61,812 nt of DNA from JAAYDI01 sp052034005 (GTDB lineage: Bacteria; Planctomycetota; Planctomycetia; Pirellulales; Pirellulaceae): the NCBI GenBank assembly GCA_052034005.1, contig JBPOJB010000030.1:1-61812 (forward strand), in the 5' to 3' direction. Position 1 is the first letter of the stretch, and each line of letters opens with the position of its first letter. Position numbers and translations under genes: made by a program. Positions 50,501 through 58,586 of this stretch are shown piece by piece. The notes below the pieces were generated by a model that was not told the origin of the DNA, did no database searches, and worked only from the letters and a program-made list of their open reading frames with translations.

Positions 50501-51592
50501 ACCTGGACCGAGATCGCCGGTCGCGAGCGTGTGGCGCCGCATGCCGCCCGCCGGCGCGAATTCCGCATGCGGTTCAATGACCTCCACGACGACCCGGAGG
50601 CGATCCCCACAGCCCCCGCAGGTTCGATCCTCCAGCCGATCCTGCCGGACCCGCTCCCGCCGGCGGCCGCCGCGCCCCCCACGGCGCCGGGCTGGCCGTG
50701 CGACGAATCGGAAGCGCGTGCGCGCCAGCAGTCGCTGGGCGTCCACCAACTGTCGGTTGCACTGCCGGGCGGCCTCAGCATGGAACTGGTGAGGATTCCC
50801 GCAGGCGAGTTCGTGATGGGCAACCCGGCCGGCGTGCCGGACGAACAGCCGCTGCACCGCCAGCGCATCGAGGGCCCGTTCTGGATCGGCCGGTATGAAG
50901 TCACCAACCGCCAGTTCGCCGCCTTCGATCCCAGTCACGACAGCCGCGTCGAATCCCGGTTCGGCATGCAGTTTGGCGTGCGGGGTTTCTATGTCAACGG
51001 CGGGGACCAGCCGGTGGTGCGGGTGAGTTGGGAGCGGGCCCAGGCGTTCTGCGCGTGGCTCACGGAACAGACCGGGAAGCAGTTCCGCCTGCCGACGGAA
51101 GCAGAGTGGGAGTACGCGTGTCGAGCCGGCACTGCCACGCCGTTCTTCTTCGGCGATGTCGATGCGGATTTCTCGCCGTTTGCGAACTTGGCGGACGCAA
51201 CGCTCAGCGAGTTCGTCTGCCATCCGTACAAGAAGGAGCGGGAGCCGTTGCCCGATCGCAGTCGATACGACGATTGGATCCCCAAGGTGGATCGCTTCAA
51301 CGATCGCGGCTTCCTGTCGGATGCGACCGGCCAATACCGCCCCAACGCCTGGGGACTCTATGACATGCACGGTAACGTCGCGGAGTGGACCTTGTCGGCG
51401 CACTGGCCGTATCCCTACCAGGAGGGCGACGGCCGCAACGACCCGCGTCTCGGGACGGAGAAGCGTGTCGTGCGCGGCGGCTCGTGGCGGGACTTGCCCG
51501 CGCGGGCCGTGTCCGGCGCGCGCTGGTCGTATCGCCCGTACCAGGGCGTGTTCAATGTGGGCTTCCGCGTGGTCTGTGAGGCGGAGGAATGA
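47597..51592 (+). CDS. Secreted HzsA-like protein with two heme c motifs and C-terminal SUMF1 domain
   Basis: 1331 residues from the ATG at 47597, which follows GCGAGG and starts a signal peptide (MRCTVHLWGLAAATLAGLLI). An N-terminal beta-sandwich (about 30-160) leads into a beta-propeller-like part (about 370-800; LDFGAERLLFSSLDAQGRWQ, NNYDACYLPDGGIIFSSTAS, DQEHNWCPTVMDDGRVLYLR) that resembles the hydrazine-synthase-alpha-related proteins of planctomycetes. Two c-type heme motifs follow, CAGCH (residue ~809) and CVACH (~859). The C-terminal ~270 residues are a formylglycine-generating-enzyme/SUMF1-like domain (MELVRIPAGEFVMGNP, RLPTEAEWEYACRAG, GLYDMHGNVAEW, FNVGFRVV), without the catalytic cysteines of true FGE. 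Not a full hydrazine synthase; probably a periplasmic cytochrome with a sugar- or sulfatase-linked role. Confidence 0.88.
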   Translation: MRCTVHLWGLAAATLAGLLIGAGPVAAAPAQFTIRADWFDRGNVRVSEPGMEYADQFPCIWNAGLVPNEAEYDLDFPVTAQYTLCALYAAQDSRPIDIYLDGRMVHRGFAGTTGSWQTGSARWEVQCTMPIAQGRHTIKLSCPGPCMCHVCALRFESPVPFPQDWRLARAAAQRKRAAQRRPPAQPHLVPAIPEIGLEPVSVEQTEPAAEPIDTGLGPTANNELVDDPDIDQPGASGRRMRMTVRMPDGVVKQVDITVSAARLQKMIEQSRMLLQDYRSLPTTGRQYLADEEARLAQLEAWVAGARALPEADAMWQQLAAAYVRLSQLEHAISLRNPLLDFSRLLLVKRRWASTEHGDADDPYGLPCNWQSNSSIRGDVWDNEIAVLDLAAGAESMTTLYRPPGTQFVGDVDLDFGAERLLFSSLDAQGRWQVFEVRIDGSGFRQLTPALEGINNYDACYLPDGGIIFSSTASIAAVPCVNGSSLVANLYRMDAAGGNIRQLCFDQEHNWCPTVMDDGRVLYLRWEYADTPHSHDRLLFLMKPDGTGQMEFYGANSYWPNSLFYARPVPDHPTMFVGIVSGHHGVRRMGELVLFDAARGHHEADGAIQRIPGRGLPVEPLIEDQLVDNSWPKFLHPYPLNDKYFLVAAQPTVHSRWGIYLADVFDNLVLLAESDDYALFEPIPLRPTARPPILPDQVDPRRRDAVVYLSDVYAGDAMADIPRGTVKRLRIISYHFLYPEMGGPQGVVGMEGPWDIKRILGTVPVEEDGSALFRIPANTPVAVQPLDAEGKAVQLMRSWFTGMPGEYVSCAGCHENRNSSPANTLTLAGLQAPRDITPWHGPPRGFSFEREVQPVLDRFCVACHDGHVDPQGRTVVDLRGGRWITDYTSAYHHGGVDAGHFTTSYAALHRFVRRPGLESDYHVLMPLEFHADTTDLVQLLARGHYRVELDAEAWDRLITWIDLNAPFHGTWTEIAGRERVAPHAARRREFRMRFNDLHDDPEAIPTAPAGSILQPILPDPLPPAAAAPPTAPGWPCDESEARARQQSLGVHQLSVALPGGLSMELVRIPAGEFVMGNPAGVPDEQPLHRQRIEGPFWIGRYEVTNRQFAAFDPSHDSRVESRFGMQFGVRGFYVNGGDQPVVRVSWERAQAFCAWLTEQTGKQFRLPTEAEWEYACRAGTATPFFFGDVDADFSPFANLADATLSEFVCHPYKKEREPLPDRSRYDDWIPKVDRFNDRGFLSDATGQYRPNAWGLYDMHGNVAEWTLSAHWPYPYQEGDGRNDPRLGTEKRVVRGGSWRDLPARAVSGARWSYRPYQGVFNVGFRVVCEAEE

Positions 51593-51740
51593 CCGATGGC
51601 CGCCGTCCGCGTCGACCAGCGGGCACGACGGGCCGCCGGCGTGGGACGCCCCCTTCTTTCTTCAGGCTGCCTGCGGTCCGCCGAGGACTCCGCCGTCGCT
51701 GCATCGTCTCGCCGACGTCCGATGCCCCGAGCCGCGCGAC

Positions 51741-53018
51741 TCAGTCGGCCTTGTCCGGCAGGTACTCGTGGCCGCGATCGCGGAGGACTTCGGCCTTGAG
51801 GATCTTGTCGGGTTCGGGCAGTGGGGGCTTGTCCTCGGGGTTGCGGCGCTGGAGTTTCTCCAACACGTCGAGCCCTTCGATGACGCGGCCGAACACGGTG
51901 TGTTTGCCGTTGAGATTCGGCGCGGGGCGGAAGCAGATGAAGAACTGGGAGCCGCCGGAGTTGGGCGCGCCGGTGTTGGCCATGCTCACCGAACCGCGGA
52001 AGTGCTTGCGCGCCCCCGGCTTGGCGAACTCGTCGCGAATCGAATACCCCGGTCCGCCCGTCCCATCGCCCTCCGGACAGCCGCCCTGGGCCATGAACGC
52101 CGAGATCACGCGGTGGAACGTCAGGTTGTCGTAGAACCCCTTCTTCACCAGGCTGATGAAATTCCCGACCGTATTGGGCGCTTCGTTCTCAAAGAGCTCG
52201 ATGACGATATCGCCTTTCGTGGTCGTCAGCTTGACGCGCGGCAGGTCGTCGGCCGCCGCCTCTTTCTGACGCAGTTCCTGCTCTTCCTTCCAGTACTGCT
52301 TGTAGCTCTCCAGCTCCTTGCGCAGTTGCCGTGCGTCTCCGCTCAGGGAGTTCGTCGCCTCGGCCTGTTTGAGGACTTTCTCCGCCTGCTCCAGGTCGCA
52401 GATCGCGAAATTGGCCATGCCGGCCTCGCGGTAGATCTGCGGCATGTCGCACTTGGCGTCCACCAGCGCGTTGCCCAGCTTCGCAGCCGCTTCGTAGCGA
52501 TCGTTGGCCACGAGGTCCTGTAGCAACTTCACGAGGAAGGAGGAGAGTTCACGATCTTCGTTCGGCGCCGCCCGGAAGGCCGTCACGCCCGCCTCACCCA
52601 GCGCCGGCAGCAGGTTGTGGGCCTGCGCGATCGTCTCGGTCCACCGTTGCTCGAGTGCCTCTCGGCCCGCCTCATCGGCCAGTTGATAGTCGTGCTTGAG
52701 CGTCCGCAGTGTCTTGAGAAGCTCTTTCCACTCGGTAAATTTCTCCTCAAAGGCGGCCCGTGCCTGCTGGGCATCGACCGCGCCTTGAGCGGCTGGCGCC
52801 TCATCGGTCGCCGCCGGCTCCGGCGCGGCCTGCTCCGAGGGCTCCTGGGCCGGAACTGACGGCGCGGAAGCGTCCGGAGGCGGGGTCTCCTGGGCGGGAA
52901 CTGACGGCGCGGGAGCGTCCGGAGGTGGGGTCTCCTGGGCGGACAGCGGATGGAGGTAAAGCACGACACTCAAAAACGACGCCAAAGCCCCCACGGGCAG
53001 CCAGAAACGACGCGTCAT
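51741..53018 (-). CDS. Secreted cyclophilin-type peptidyl-prolyl isomerase
   Basis: 425 residues from the ATG at 53018, preceded by GGGAGAG and starting a signal peptide (MTRRFWLPVGALASFLSVVL). A Pro/Ala-rich linker with two 15-residue repeats (QETPPPDAPAPSVPA) is followed by a helical region (about 75-245). The cyclophilin domain occupies about 250-425: VKLTTTKGDIVIELFENEAP, FYDNLTFHRVISAFMAQGG, GSVSMANTGAPNSGGSQFFI and NGKHTVFGRVIEGLDVLEKL. The active-site Arg, Phe and Gln (FHR, FMAQ) are kept; the Trp of eukaryotic cyclophilin is Asn, as often in bacteria. It probably helps fold exported proteins. The gene is divergent from the rsmD-like gene. Confidence 0.93.
   Translation of the reverse strand: MTRRFWLPVGALASFLSVVLYLHPLSAQETPPPDAPAPSVPAQETPPPDASAPSVPAQEPSEQAAPEPAATDEAPAAQGAVDAQQARAAFEEKFTEWKELLKTLRTLKHDYQLADEAGREALEQRWTETIAQAHNLLPALGEAGVTAFRAAPNEDRELSSFLVKLLQDLVANDRYEAAAKLGNALVDAKCDMPQIYREAGMANFAICDLEQAEKVLKQAEATNSLSGDARQLRKELESYKQYWKEEQELRQKEAAADDLPRVKLTTTKGDIVIELFENEAPNTVGNFISLVKKGFYDNLTFHRVISAFMAQGGCPEGDGTGGPGYSIRDEFAKPGARKHFRGSVSMANTGAPNSGGSQFFICFRPAPNLNGKHTVFGRVIEGLDVLEKLQRRNPEDKPPLPEPDKILKAEVLRDRGHEYLPDKAD
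52844..52933 (-). repeat. Two in-frame 45-bp tandem repeats in the cyclophilin linker
   Basis: Unit starts are at 52844 and 52889, with a third partial unit from 52934. Each encodes QETPPPDAxAPSVPA; the two copies differ at two bases. The repeat length is a multiple of three, so copy-number changes would lengthen the linker without a frameshift. Confidence 0.85.
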
Positions 53019-53325
53019 GAAGATCTCTCCCACTTGCTCGATACTCGTCCAGTGCGGTGACTCGTCTTTTGCCCCGCCCCCCAACATTAACAAGACTATC
53101 ACAGCCGTGTGAAGCCGCCAACCGAGGCCCAGTCCCGGCCGAAGACGGCGGTGCGCCCCACGGGATCGAAAATGCGGCCCGATCCACGCCCCGGGTTCCG
53201 GTCCAGTCGGAGGCCTGGAGCTATTACGAATCCCACCCGGCGAGCGGTTCGGCGCTTTTTTCCCCGCGCCCGCAAACGGCCGCTGCATATCGACGGCGGC
53301 CACCCGCGCTGCCACAATCGACTCC
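53019..53325. other. Divergent promoter region of the cyclophilin and rsmD-like genes
   Basis: This 307-base gap must carry both promoters. A relatively AT-rich patch at about 53085-53105 (CATTAACAAGACTATCAC) could hold minus-strand promoter elements, but I cannot pair a convincing -35 with a -10. No other structure was seen. Confidence 0.45.
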
Positions 53326-53994
53326 ATGGCAAAACGAAGGCCCACACAACCACCGGCACGCACCGCCCGAAAGGTCGCGGTGACCGGTACGCTGCGCATC
53401 ATAGGCGGCCGGCTCCGGGGACGGCCGATCGCCTATTCGGGGGATCTGCTCACGCGGCCCATGAAGCAGCGTGTTCGAGAGGCGGCGTTCAACCTGGTGG
53501 GCCCCCGAGTGGTCGGGACGCACGTGATCGACCTGTTTGCCGGCACCGGGGCGCTGACCTGGGAAGCGCTCAGCCGCGGCGCGAGTCGCGCTACGCTGAT
53601 CGAGCGCCATTTCCCGACCGCCCGCCTGATCCGCGAGAATGCCCGGACGCTCGGCCTGGCCGACCGGATTGATCTGGTGCCGGGCGACACGTTCGCCTGG
53701 AGCGTGCGTTTGGAGTTGGGCCAGTCATTCGACCTGGGCGTGATGCCTTGGCTGGTCTTCTGTTCGCCGCCATACGACCTGTACGTCAGCCAACGGCAGG
53801 CGATGCGCGAGTTGCTCCTCAGGTTGGCGGGCAACGCGCCTCCGTCGAGCCTCATCATCGTCGAGGCCGACGACCGTTTCGATCCGGGTGACCTACCCAC
53901 GCTGTTCGGCTGGGATATTCGCAACTACCCGCCCGCCGTCCTCGCCGTCGGCCAGCGCTACGCGCCCGACTGCCCCTCCACGCCGCCCCTTTGA
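53326..53994 (+). CDS. rsmD: RsmD-like 16S rRNA (guanine-N2)-methyltransferase
   Basis: 222 residues. RIIGGRLRGRPIAYSGDLLT and TRPMKQRVREAAFNLVG correspond to the RsmD N-terminal motif that follows the RNA-contact strand. DLFAGTGALTWEALSRGA is the S-adenosylmethionine motif I, and SPPYD at about residue 147 is motif IV (D/N/S-PPY). RsmD methylates G966 of 16S rRNA on the small subunit. The N-terminal ~18 residues are a basic leader (MAKRRPTQPPARTARK). The cofactor and catalytic motifs are intact. Confidence 0.85.
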   Translation: MAKRRPTQPPARTARKVAVTGTLRIIGGRLRGRPIAYSGDLLTRPMKQRVREAAFNLVGPRVVGTHVIDLFAGTGALTWEALSRGASRATLIERHFPTARLIRENARTLGLADRIDLVPGDTFAWSVRLELGQSFDLGVMPWLVFCSPPYDLYVSQRQAMRELLLRLAGNAPPSSLIIVEADDRFDPGDLPTLFGWDIRNYPPAVLAVGQRYAPDCPSTPPL

Positions 53995-54264
53995 GTCCAC
54001 CCAGCCATGAGCGGTCGCCAGGGTCCTTTCCTTGCAAAATCGGCCGTCACAATTTGGTTGTTTGTCGCAAGTTCACAAGTCGAGCCATTTGGCCGTTGCT
54101 GGCTGTTCGTCAAGCTCGTGTTCGGGCCCCCGCACGTCGGGGAAATCCGCGGGGCCAACTGCGCCTTGAATTGCCAATAGGATTCGATTCACTGGCGGCC
54201 GATTACCGATGGTGACTATGGCGGGCATGGACGTTCATCATCTGCGCGTGCGGAGGGGAAAGGG
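53995..54264. other. Intergenic region before the 839-residue unknown gene
   Basis: 270 bases with a somewhat AT-richer centre (54040-54080). A strong ribosome binding site (GGAGGGGAAAGGG) ends the region. I see no small gene or confident promoter. Confidence 0.4.
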
Positions 54265-56784
54265 ATGCGCGTACCTCGGCACCCGAAAGGGTCGATGGCC
54301 GGAATCACAACGGCGATGGTCGCCCTTGGGCTGATGGCGTCCTGGTCGTGGCACCGGGGGACCGGTTTTGGGGTCATGGCCCCGTCCAGGACGCGTACTT
54401 CGCCGGTTGCTGCGGGTTACGCGACTCGCGCGGACCTGCGGCGGGTCGACGCACGGCGGCGAATGGACTGTGCCGAGGCGGATCAGGTCGGGAGTCTTCC
54501 CGCAGTCGAGCTATCCTGGCGCGATGCTCAGCCGTTGCCGCCGGTGGCCGACCGTGCGGTGCTGGAGCCGGCATGTGCCGCAGTGACGCCGTGGCCGACG
54601 ATCGGCCCGGCCGCCCGGCCGGCCGTGACGGCTGCGGTTGTTCCTGTCTCGGCGGTGTCGGGCGGCCGTCCGAGGGCGTCGTCGTCGGGCACTCTTGCGC
54701 GGCGTCCGGTGGAGGCGACGCCGGGCATCGCCGCGGCCTGGCCGTTGCCGACCGTGGTCATGTCTCGCCTGGGCCAACTCCAGGAGCAGGCGGCGTCATC
54801 GGAGTGGGCGGGCCGCACCGCGGCGCTCCTGCGTGCGCTGCATCAGCTGGACAGTCTGGCGGACCCACGCGCCGGGACCTTCCTGGACGAACTCTCGACG
54901 TTGGTCGAAGCGGCCAAAGGGGACGCGTCCGAATCGCGGGACGGCACGGACGGGTCGTTGTTGCCGCTGACGGCGATGGCCTTGGAGCGTCGTCTGGCGA
55001 TCTGGCATGGGGTACACCTGTTATCCCGGCCTGTGGCAGAGCCGGCCTCGCTGAGCAGCACCGGTTCGGGTGCCGTGGCGATGGGCCAGTGTCTGCAGGC
55101 GGCCGACCGGTCGCTCGCCCGGCTGGACAACGCCGACGAATGGCGACGATACCTCTTGTTGGACCACCTGTGCGCGATGGAATCCCAGCGTTGGTCGGCG
55201 TGCGCCGCGGAGCGCAGTCAGCTGGCCCGTGCCATTCTGACGCGTTTGAACGCGGTCGACAGGACGCCCGACCAACGCCAGTTCTTCGCGGAGCCTGCTT
55301 GGCAGGCATTCCACGCCGAGCTGTGCAGATGGGTCGTCGAGCCGGTTGACTACGAGCAGTTGCTGGACGATCTGGAATGGCTGGAAGAGACTGGTTCGGA
55401 AGAGGCGGCCCGGTCGGTGGCCGCGCACTATCAACAGATGCGCTGGTCGGCCTTGCCATTGGTGGCGGAGCTGGGCGAGTGCCTCAACACGCACTACCGC
55501 AACGCGAACGTGCGGATCGCGATTTCCGCCGCGCTGGTCAATCGCCTCCTGCCGCACCCCACGACGGTGGACGAGCCGGTCAATGACATACTGGCGGGCG
55601 GTCGGGTTCTGGGGCGCAGTCGCGTGTCGACCCGTTTGAGCCTGGTGTTGTTTCCGGATCGGGAGCAATGGAAGATGGGTTTGCAGGCCCAGGGCAACGT
55701 GGATTCCCACACGGAGACGAAGCGGGGCCCGGCCGTGTTTCACAATGCGGGTCGCGCGCGGTATCTGGCCCGCAAGCTGTTGTTGATGGACCACCGTGGG
55801 GTGCGGACCGAGGAGGCGGAGGCGGCGGCGATCTCGCGGGCCAACCTGACCGGGCTCGAAACCGACCTCGACGGCGTGCCGCTCGTGAACCTGCTGGTCC
55901 GCGCGATCGCGCGCCAGCAATACGACAGCAAGTCGACCGCGGCCCAATGGGAGGCGGAAGGCCTGTTGGCGGGACGAGCTCAGCAGCGGCTGGATGAGGA
56001 GGTGGACAAGCAGTTGTCGCAGGCGACGGACAAGTTCCGCACGCAAATCCTCGAGCCACTGGAATCGCTGGGGCTGCGCCCCGAGACAGTCGAGCTGCAG
56101 ACGACCGAGACCCGTTTGATCGCGCGGTATCGGCTGGCCGGCTATGAGCAGGTCGCCGCCTTCACGCCGCGGCCGCAGGCGCCGAACGACAGCCTGTTGA
56201 GCATCCAGGTCCACGAATCCGCGCTCAACAACGTCGTTTCCAGCCTCCAGCTCAACCAGGGTGAGACCGACCTGCCCAGCCTGTTTCGGGAAGTCGCGCA
56301 CCGCTTTCGACGCACGGACTACGAGGTGCCCGAGGACGTGCCGACCGACGTCAAGCTGCGGTTGGCGGACTCGGACCCCATCAGCTTGAGGTGCTCGGAC
56401 GATCGCATTGAGGTGACCCTGCGGATCGCCCGACTCGAAGGCGGCGACCATAACGTGTTCCGCGACTTCGAGGTGCGGGCGTCCTATCGGCCGGATATCC
56501 AAGGGCTCCATGTCCGATTGGTGCGCGACGACTACGTGCGGATCAAAGGACGCCGCTCGATTGGCGACCAGGTGGCGCTGCGCGGCGTGTTCAGCAAGGT
56601 GCTGGCCCAGCACCCGCCCATCGACCTGCTCGGCAACGTGCTGGTCCGCGACGAACGGCTCCACGATCTCCGCGTGACGCAGTGCGTCGTGCGCGACGGG
56701 TGGATTGGCCTCTCGATCGGACCGGGCAGCCCCGCCAAGGATCGCGTGGCCGACATGGCAGTCGATTTGGCGGACAGGAAGTGA
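54265..56784 (+). CDS. Conserved-looking 839-residue protein of unknown function
   Basis: The ATG at 54265 follows an unusually strong ribosome binding site (GGAGG and AAGGG). The N-terminus has a short basic patch then a membrane segment (ITTAMVALGLMASWSW), so the protein is probably anchored or exported. Residues about 40-150 are Ala/Pro/Val-rich linker. From about 160 on the protein is mostly helical with conserved-looking Trp/Leu patterns (LDDLEWLEETGSEEAARSVA, TRLSLVLFPDREQWKMGLQA). A C-terminal beta-rich part from about 680 includes DDRIEVTLRIARLEGG. I recognise no family. No cysteine-rich or catalytic signature is apparent. The next gene, a pseudo-receiver, converges. Confidence 0.65.
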   Translation: MRVPRHPKGSMAGITTAMVALGLMASWSWHRGTGFGVMAPSRTRTSPVAAGYATRADLRRVDARRRMDCAEADQVGSLPAVELSWRDAQPLPPVADRAVLEPACAAVTPWPTIGPAARPAVTAAVVPVSAVSGGRPRASSSGTLARRPVEATPGIAAAWPLPTVVMSRLGQLQEQAASSEWAGRTAALLRALHQLDSLADPRAGTFLDELSTLVEAAKGDASESRDGTDGSLLPLTAMALERRLAIWHGVHLLSRPVAEPASLSSTGSGAVAMGQCLQAADRSLARLDNADEWRRYLLLDHLCAMESQRWSACAAERSQLARAILTRLNAVDRTPDQRQFFAEPAWQAFHAELCRWVVEPVDYEQLLDDLEWLEETGSEEAARSVAAHYQQMRWSALPLVAELGECLNTHYRNANVRIAISAALVNRLLPHPTTVDEPVNDILAGGRVLGRSRVSTRLSLVLFPDREQWKMGLQAQGNVDSHTETKRGPAVFHNAGRARYLARKLLLMDHRGVRTEEAEAAAISRANLTGLETDLDGVPLVNLLVRAIARQQYDSKSTAAQWEAEGLLAGRAQQRLDEEVDKQLSQATDKFRTQILEPLESLGLRPETVELQTTETRLIARYRLAGYEQVAAFTPRPQAPNDSLLSIQVHESALNNVVSSLQLNQGETDLPSLFREVAHRFRRTDYEVPEDVPTDVKLRLADSDPISLRCSDDRIEVTLRIARLEGGDHNVFRDFEVRASYRPDIQGLHVRLVRDDYVRIKGRRSIGDQVALRGVFSKVLAQHPPIDLLGNVLVRDERLHDLRVTQCVVRDGWIGLSIGPGSPAKDRVADMAVDLADRK

Positions 56785-56796
56785 CGCGGAGACGGG

Positions 56797-57702
56797 TCAG
56801 GCTGCGTGGCGGCACAAGGCGGCGCCCGCATCGATCGACAGCTCGGCGGTGACGGCCAGGTATCGCGTGCGATACTGTTCGGCAAGGTGGATCATCACTT
56901 CCAGCACCAGCATGTCCGCGCGGTTCATCACGTGCCGGGCGCTGCGACACCCCAGGCCCGATAGCATGCCCTCGAGCACCTGCAGGTGCAGCCGCATGGC
57001 TTGCTGAGGCGTGACGGCCATCCGGACCAGCAGCTCCGCCAGGCGATCCATCTCGGCCGCCAGATTGCCCGACCCCATGATCACGTACGCCTGCAACAGC
57101 TCGCGGTAATGCTGGGCCAGTTCCTGCGACAGCCCCGCCGGCGGGCCCGCGGACACTTCGCCGGGCGCGTCGACATCGATGCCCGATTCGCCGCACTCGC
57201 CGCAGCTCATCTCGACCAGGTCCGCGATCATCGCCCGTTGCTGCTGCAGCAGGCGATGTGCTTCGGCGTGCTCGAGCCGCAATCGGTTGCGCTGCGATTG
57301 CTGGAAACGGCGATTCTCGACAATCAACGCGTGACGCTCGATCGCCCGGGCGATGAGCCAGATCAGCGCCCGGGTGGTGGCAGTGTGCACGCACAGATAA
57401 GCGTCCCCGCCCGCTTCAAAACAGTAGGCCGCCATCTCCTGCTCGCTCTGGTCGCCCAGCACCACAATCGGCTGATCCTCACTCGTCCCAGCACGGATCG
57501 CATCCAGGACCTCCAACGCGTCGAGCGAACCCGATTCGTGACTCACGAGCACCGCGTCGAACAACTCCTCACGCAAACGCGACAGGCCGGCGGCCACCCC
57601 GACCGCCTCCTCCACCCGGACGTCACTTGCACTGTCCGACGCCAGCGCCTCCGCTAATGAACCGCCCATACGCCGCCGGCCCGTAATGAACAGGATCCGC
57701 AT
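56797..57702 (-). CDS. Pseudo-receiver (CheY-like) protein with helical C-terminus
   Basis: 301 residues from the ATG at 57702, which gives the usual receiver N-terminus MRILFITGRRR; an alternative at 57774 adds 24 residues. Residues 1-125 have the CheY-like alternation (FDAVLVSHESGSLDALEVLD, DQPIVVLGDQSEQEMAAYCF, GGDAYLCVHTATTRAL), but the phospho-acceptor Asp is replaced: in FDAVLVS the seventh position is Ser. The usual acidic pair near the N-terminus is also missing. A coiled coil follows (QQSQRNRLRLEHAEAHRLLQ), then a helical domain with CGECGESG in its linker. It probably acts as a protein-protein interaction module, not a phosphorylated response regulator. Confidence 0.75.
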   Translation of the reverse strand: MRILFITGRRRMGGSLAEALASDSASDVRVEEAVGVAAGLSRLREELFDAVLVSHESGSLDALEVLDAIRAGTSEDQPIVVLGDQSEQEMAAYCFEAGGDAYLCVHTATTRALIWLIARAIERHALIVENRRFQQSQRNRLRLEHAEAHRLLQQQRAMIADLVEMSCGECGESGIDVDAPGEVSAGPPAGLSQELAQHYRELLQAYVIMGSGNLAAEMDRLAELLVRMAVTPQQAMRLHLQVLEGMLSGLGCRSARHVMNRADMLVLEVMIHLAEQYRTRYLAVTAELSIDAGAALCRHAA

Positions 57703-58203
57703 CTGCGGAGGCAGGTACCCCCAGGGTGTCGCCGGCAGTCTCTTCGCGGCTCCGCGCCCCACCAGTCCCATCACGCCCAGTCCTCGATTCGTCGCCTTCG
57801 TGGCCCGGCCCGTTCAAAACGCAATCCCCCCCCGCAGTCGGCACGGTCTTGTAGCTAAACTGGGAGCCGGAGTCAATGCAGGCCGAGAGACAGTCATTTC
57901 CTATTGGTTCACTGCCGTATCCGCGGTCCCGCTCAGGATTGCCCCCCTGGACCACCGCGACAAGCTCACTCGGCTGCGGGCCGGCAGGCGCCTGGAGAAA
58001 TCCGTGTCTTATCCACGCGCATGCAACTCTTACAAAGCCCAGTGCTGTGGCTGCGACAGCTGGGAGTGGCATCAGCTGCGCAAAAGCCGCAACGGCAGGA
58101 CGTTCGGTTGACGGTCGCGGAAATCGCTCTGCAGCGGCACACGCTTTGCTGCTAGCACCGACAACGGATATGTGATCGGACTTCCTAGTTCATGGAGGAC
58201 ACT
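57703..58203. other. Intergenic region upstream of the small 56-codon gene
   Basis: 501 bases between the minus-strand pseudo-receiver and the small plus-strand gene. ORFs on the plus strand here (57686-58175) lack ribosome binding sites and family resemblance. The right end carries the promoter of the small gene. A 5'-UTR or leader RNA upstream of the promoter was not evident. Confidence 0.45.
58146..58174 (+). promoter_or_regulatory. Candidate sigma-70-type promoter of the 56-codon gene
   Basis: TTGCTG (58146-58151) and TATGTG (58169-58174) are separated by exactly 17 bases. A transcript would start near 58181 and reach the GGAGG ribosome binding site 13 bases later. The elements match consensus at 4-5 of 6 positions each. 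Supported by the position of the gene and its terminator. Confidence 0.5.
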
Positions 58204-58374
58204 ATGAAGCGATATCGTACCGATCTGGTCGTTCTGTGGATGCACCCGCGAAGCATCCTGCGGCACAGTTACCAGCGGATCATCGGCGTCCCGCACGCCA
58301 CCGAGGTATTGCGTCACGAGGTGAGGCAGTTCAAGTTTCACCGTCGAACGATTCAAGCTCCGGATTTCCGCTGA
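58204..58374 (+). CDS. Small basic 56-residue protein with its own expression signals
   Basis: The ATG at 58204 follows GGAGG (58194-58198) with a 5-base spacer; the upstream in-frame ATG at 58192 overlaps that site and is rejected. The product MKRYRTDLVVLWMHPRSILR... is highly basic, rich in Arg and His, without cysteine, and has one short hydrophobic run (DLVVLWM). I recognise no family. A promoter-like pair lies 30 bases upstream and a strong terminator begins 49 bases after the stop, so the locus forms one complete transcription unit. It could be a small regulator or a toxin-like peptide; there is no evidence for either. A functional RNA with a chance ORF is an alternative. Confidence 0.55.
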   Translation: MKRYRTDLVVLWMHPRSILRHSYQRIIGVPHATEVLRHEVRQFKFHRRTIQAPDFR

Positions 58375-58422
58375 GCGAAATGGGCGGTGAGGGGTCATGA
58401 CAGCGGTGTTCGACCTTGCCGG

Positions 58423-58455
58423 GAGGCCCTGGGCGGAAGCCCCGGGCCTCTTTTT
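58423..58455 (+). terminator. Strong intrinsic terminator after the 56-codon gene
   Basis: GAGGCCC (58423-58429) pairs with GGGCCTC (58444-58450), with an inner GGG/CCC continuation around a six-base loop, and TTTTT follows at 58451-58455. It is oriented for plus-strand transcripts, matching the small gene at 58204-58374 and not the minus-strand kinase gene. Confidence 0.85.
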
Positions 58456-58586
58456 CGTAGTGTGCCAGGCACAGTCCCTGGCCAGAGGTTGCAGACACCA
58501 TCCCCATCATCCTGGCCATCTGTGAGCTTGCCACCGCCATTGGCGAGATCGGCACCACTGCCATCACCACCTTCCACGGTGGCAAC

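Noticed and set aside
48863..51403. 846-codon minus-strand ORF
   Set aside because: Antisense to the HzsA-like/SUMF1 gene, which has a signal peptide, heme motifs and family matches.
47597..51592. Hydrazine synthase of an anammox bacterium
   Set aside because: Only an HzsA-like region is present, fused to SUMF1; no HzsB/C or anammox genes are in the window. HzsA-related proteins occur in non-anammox planctomycetes.
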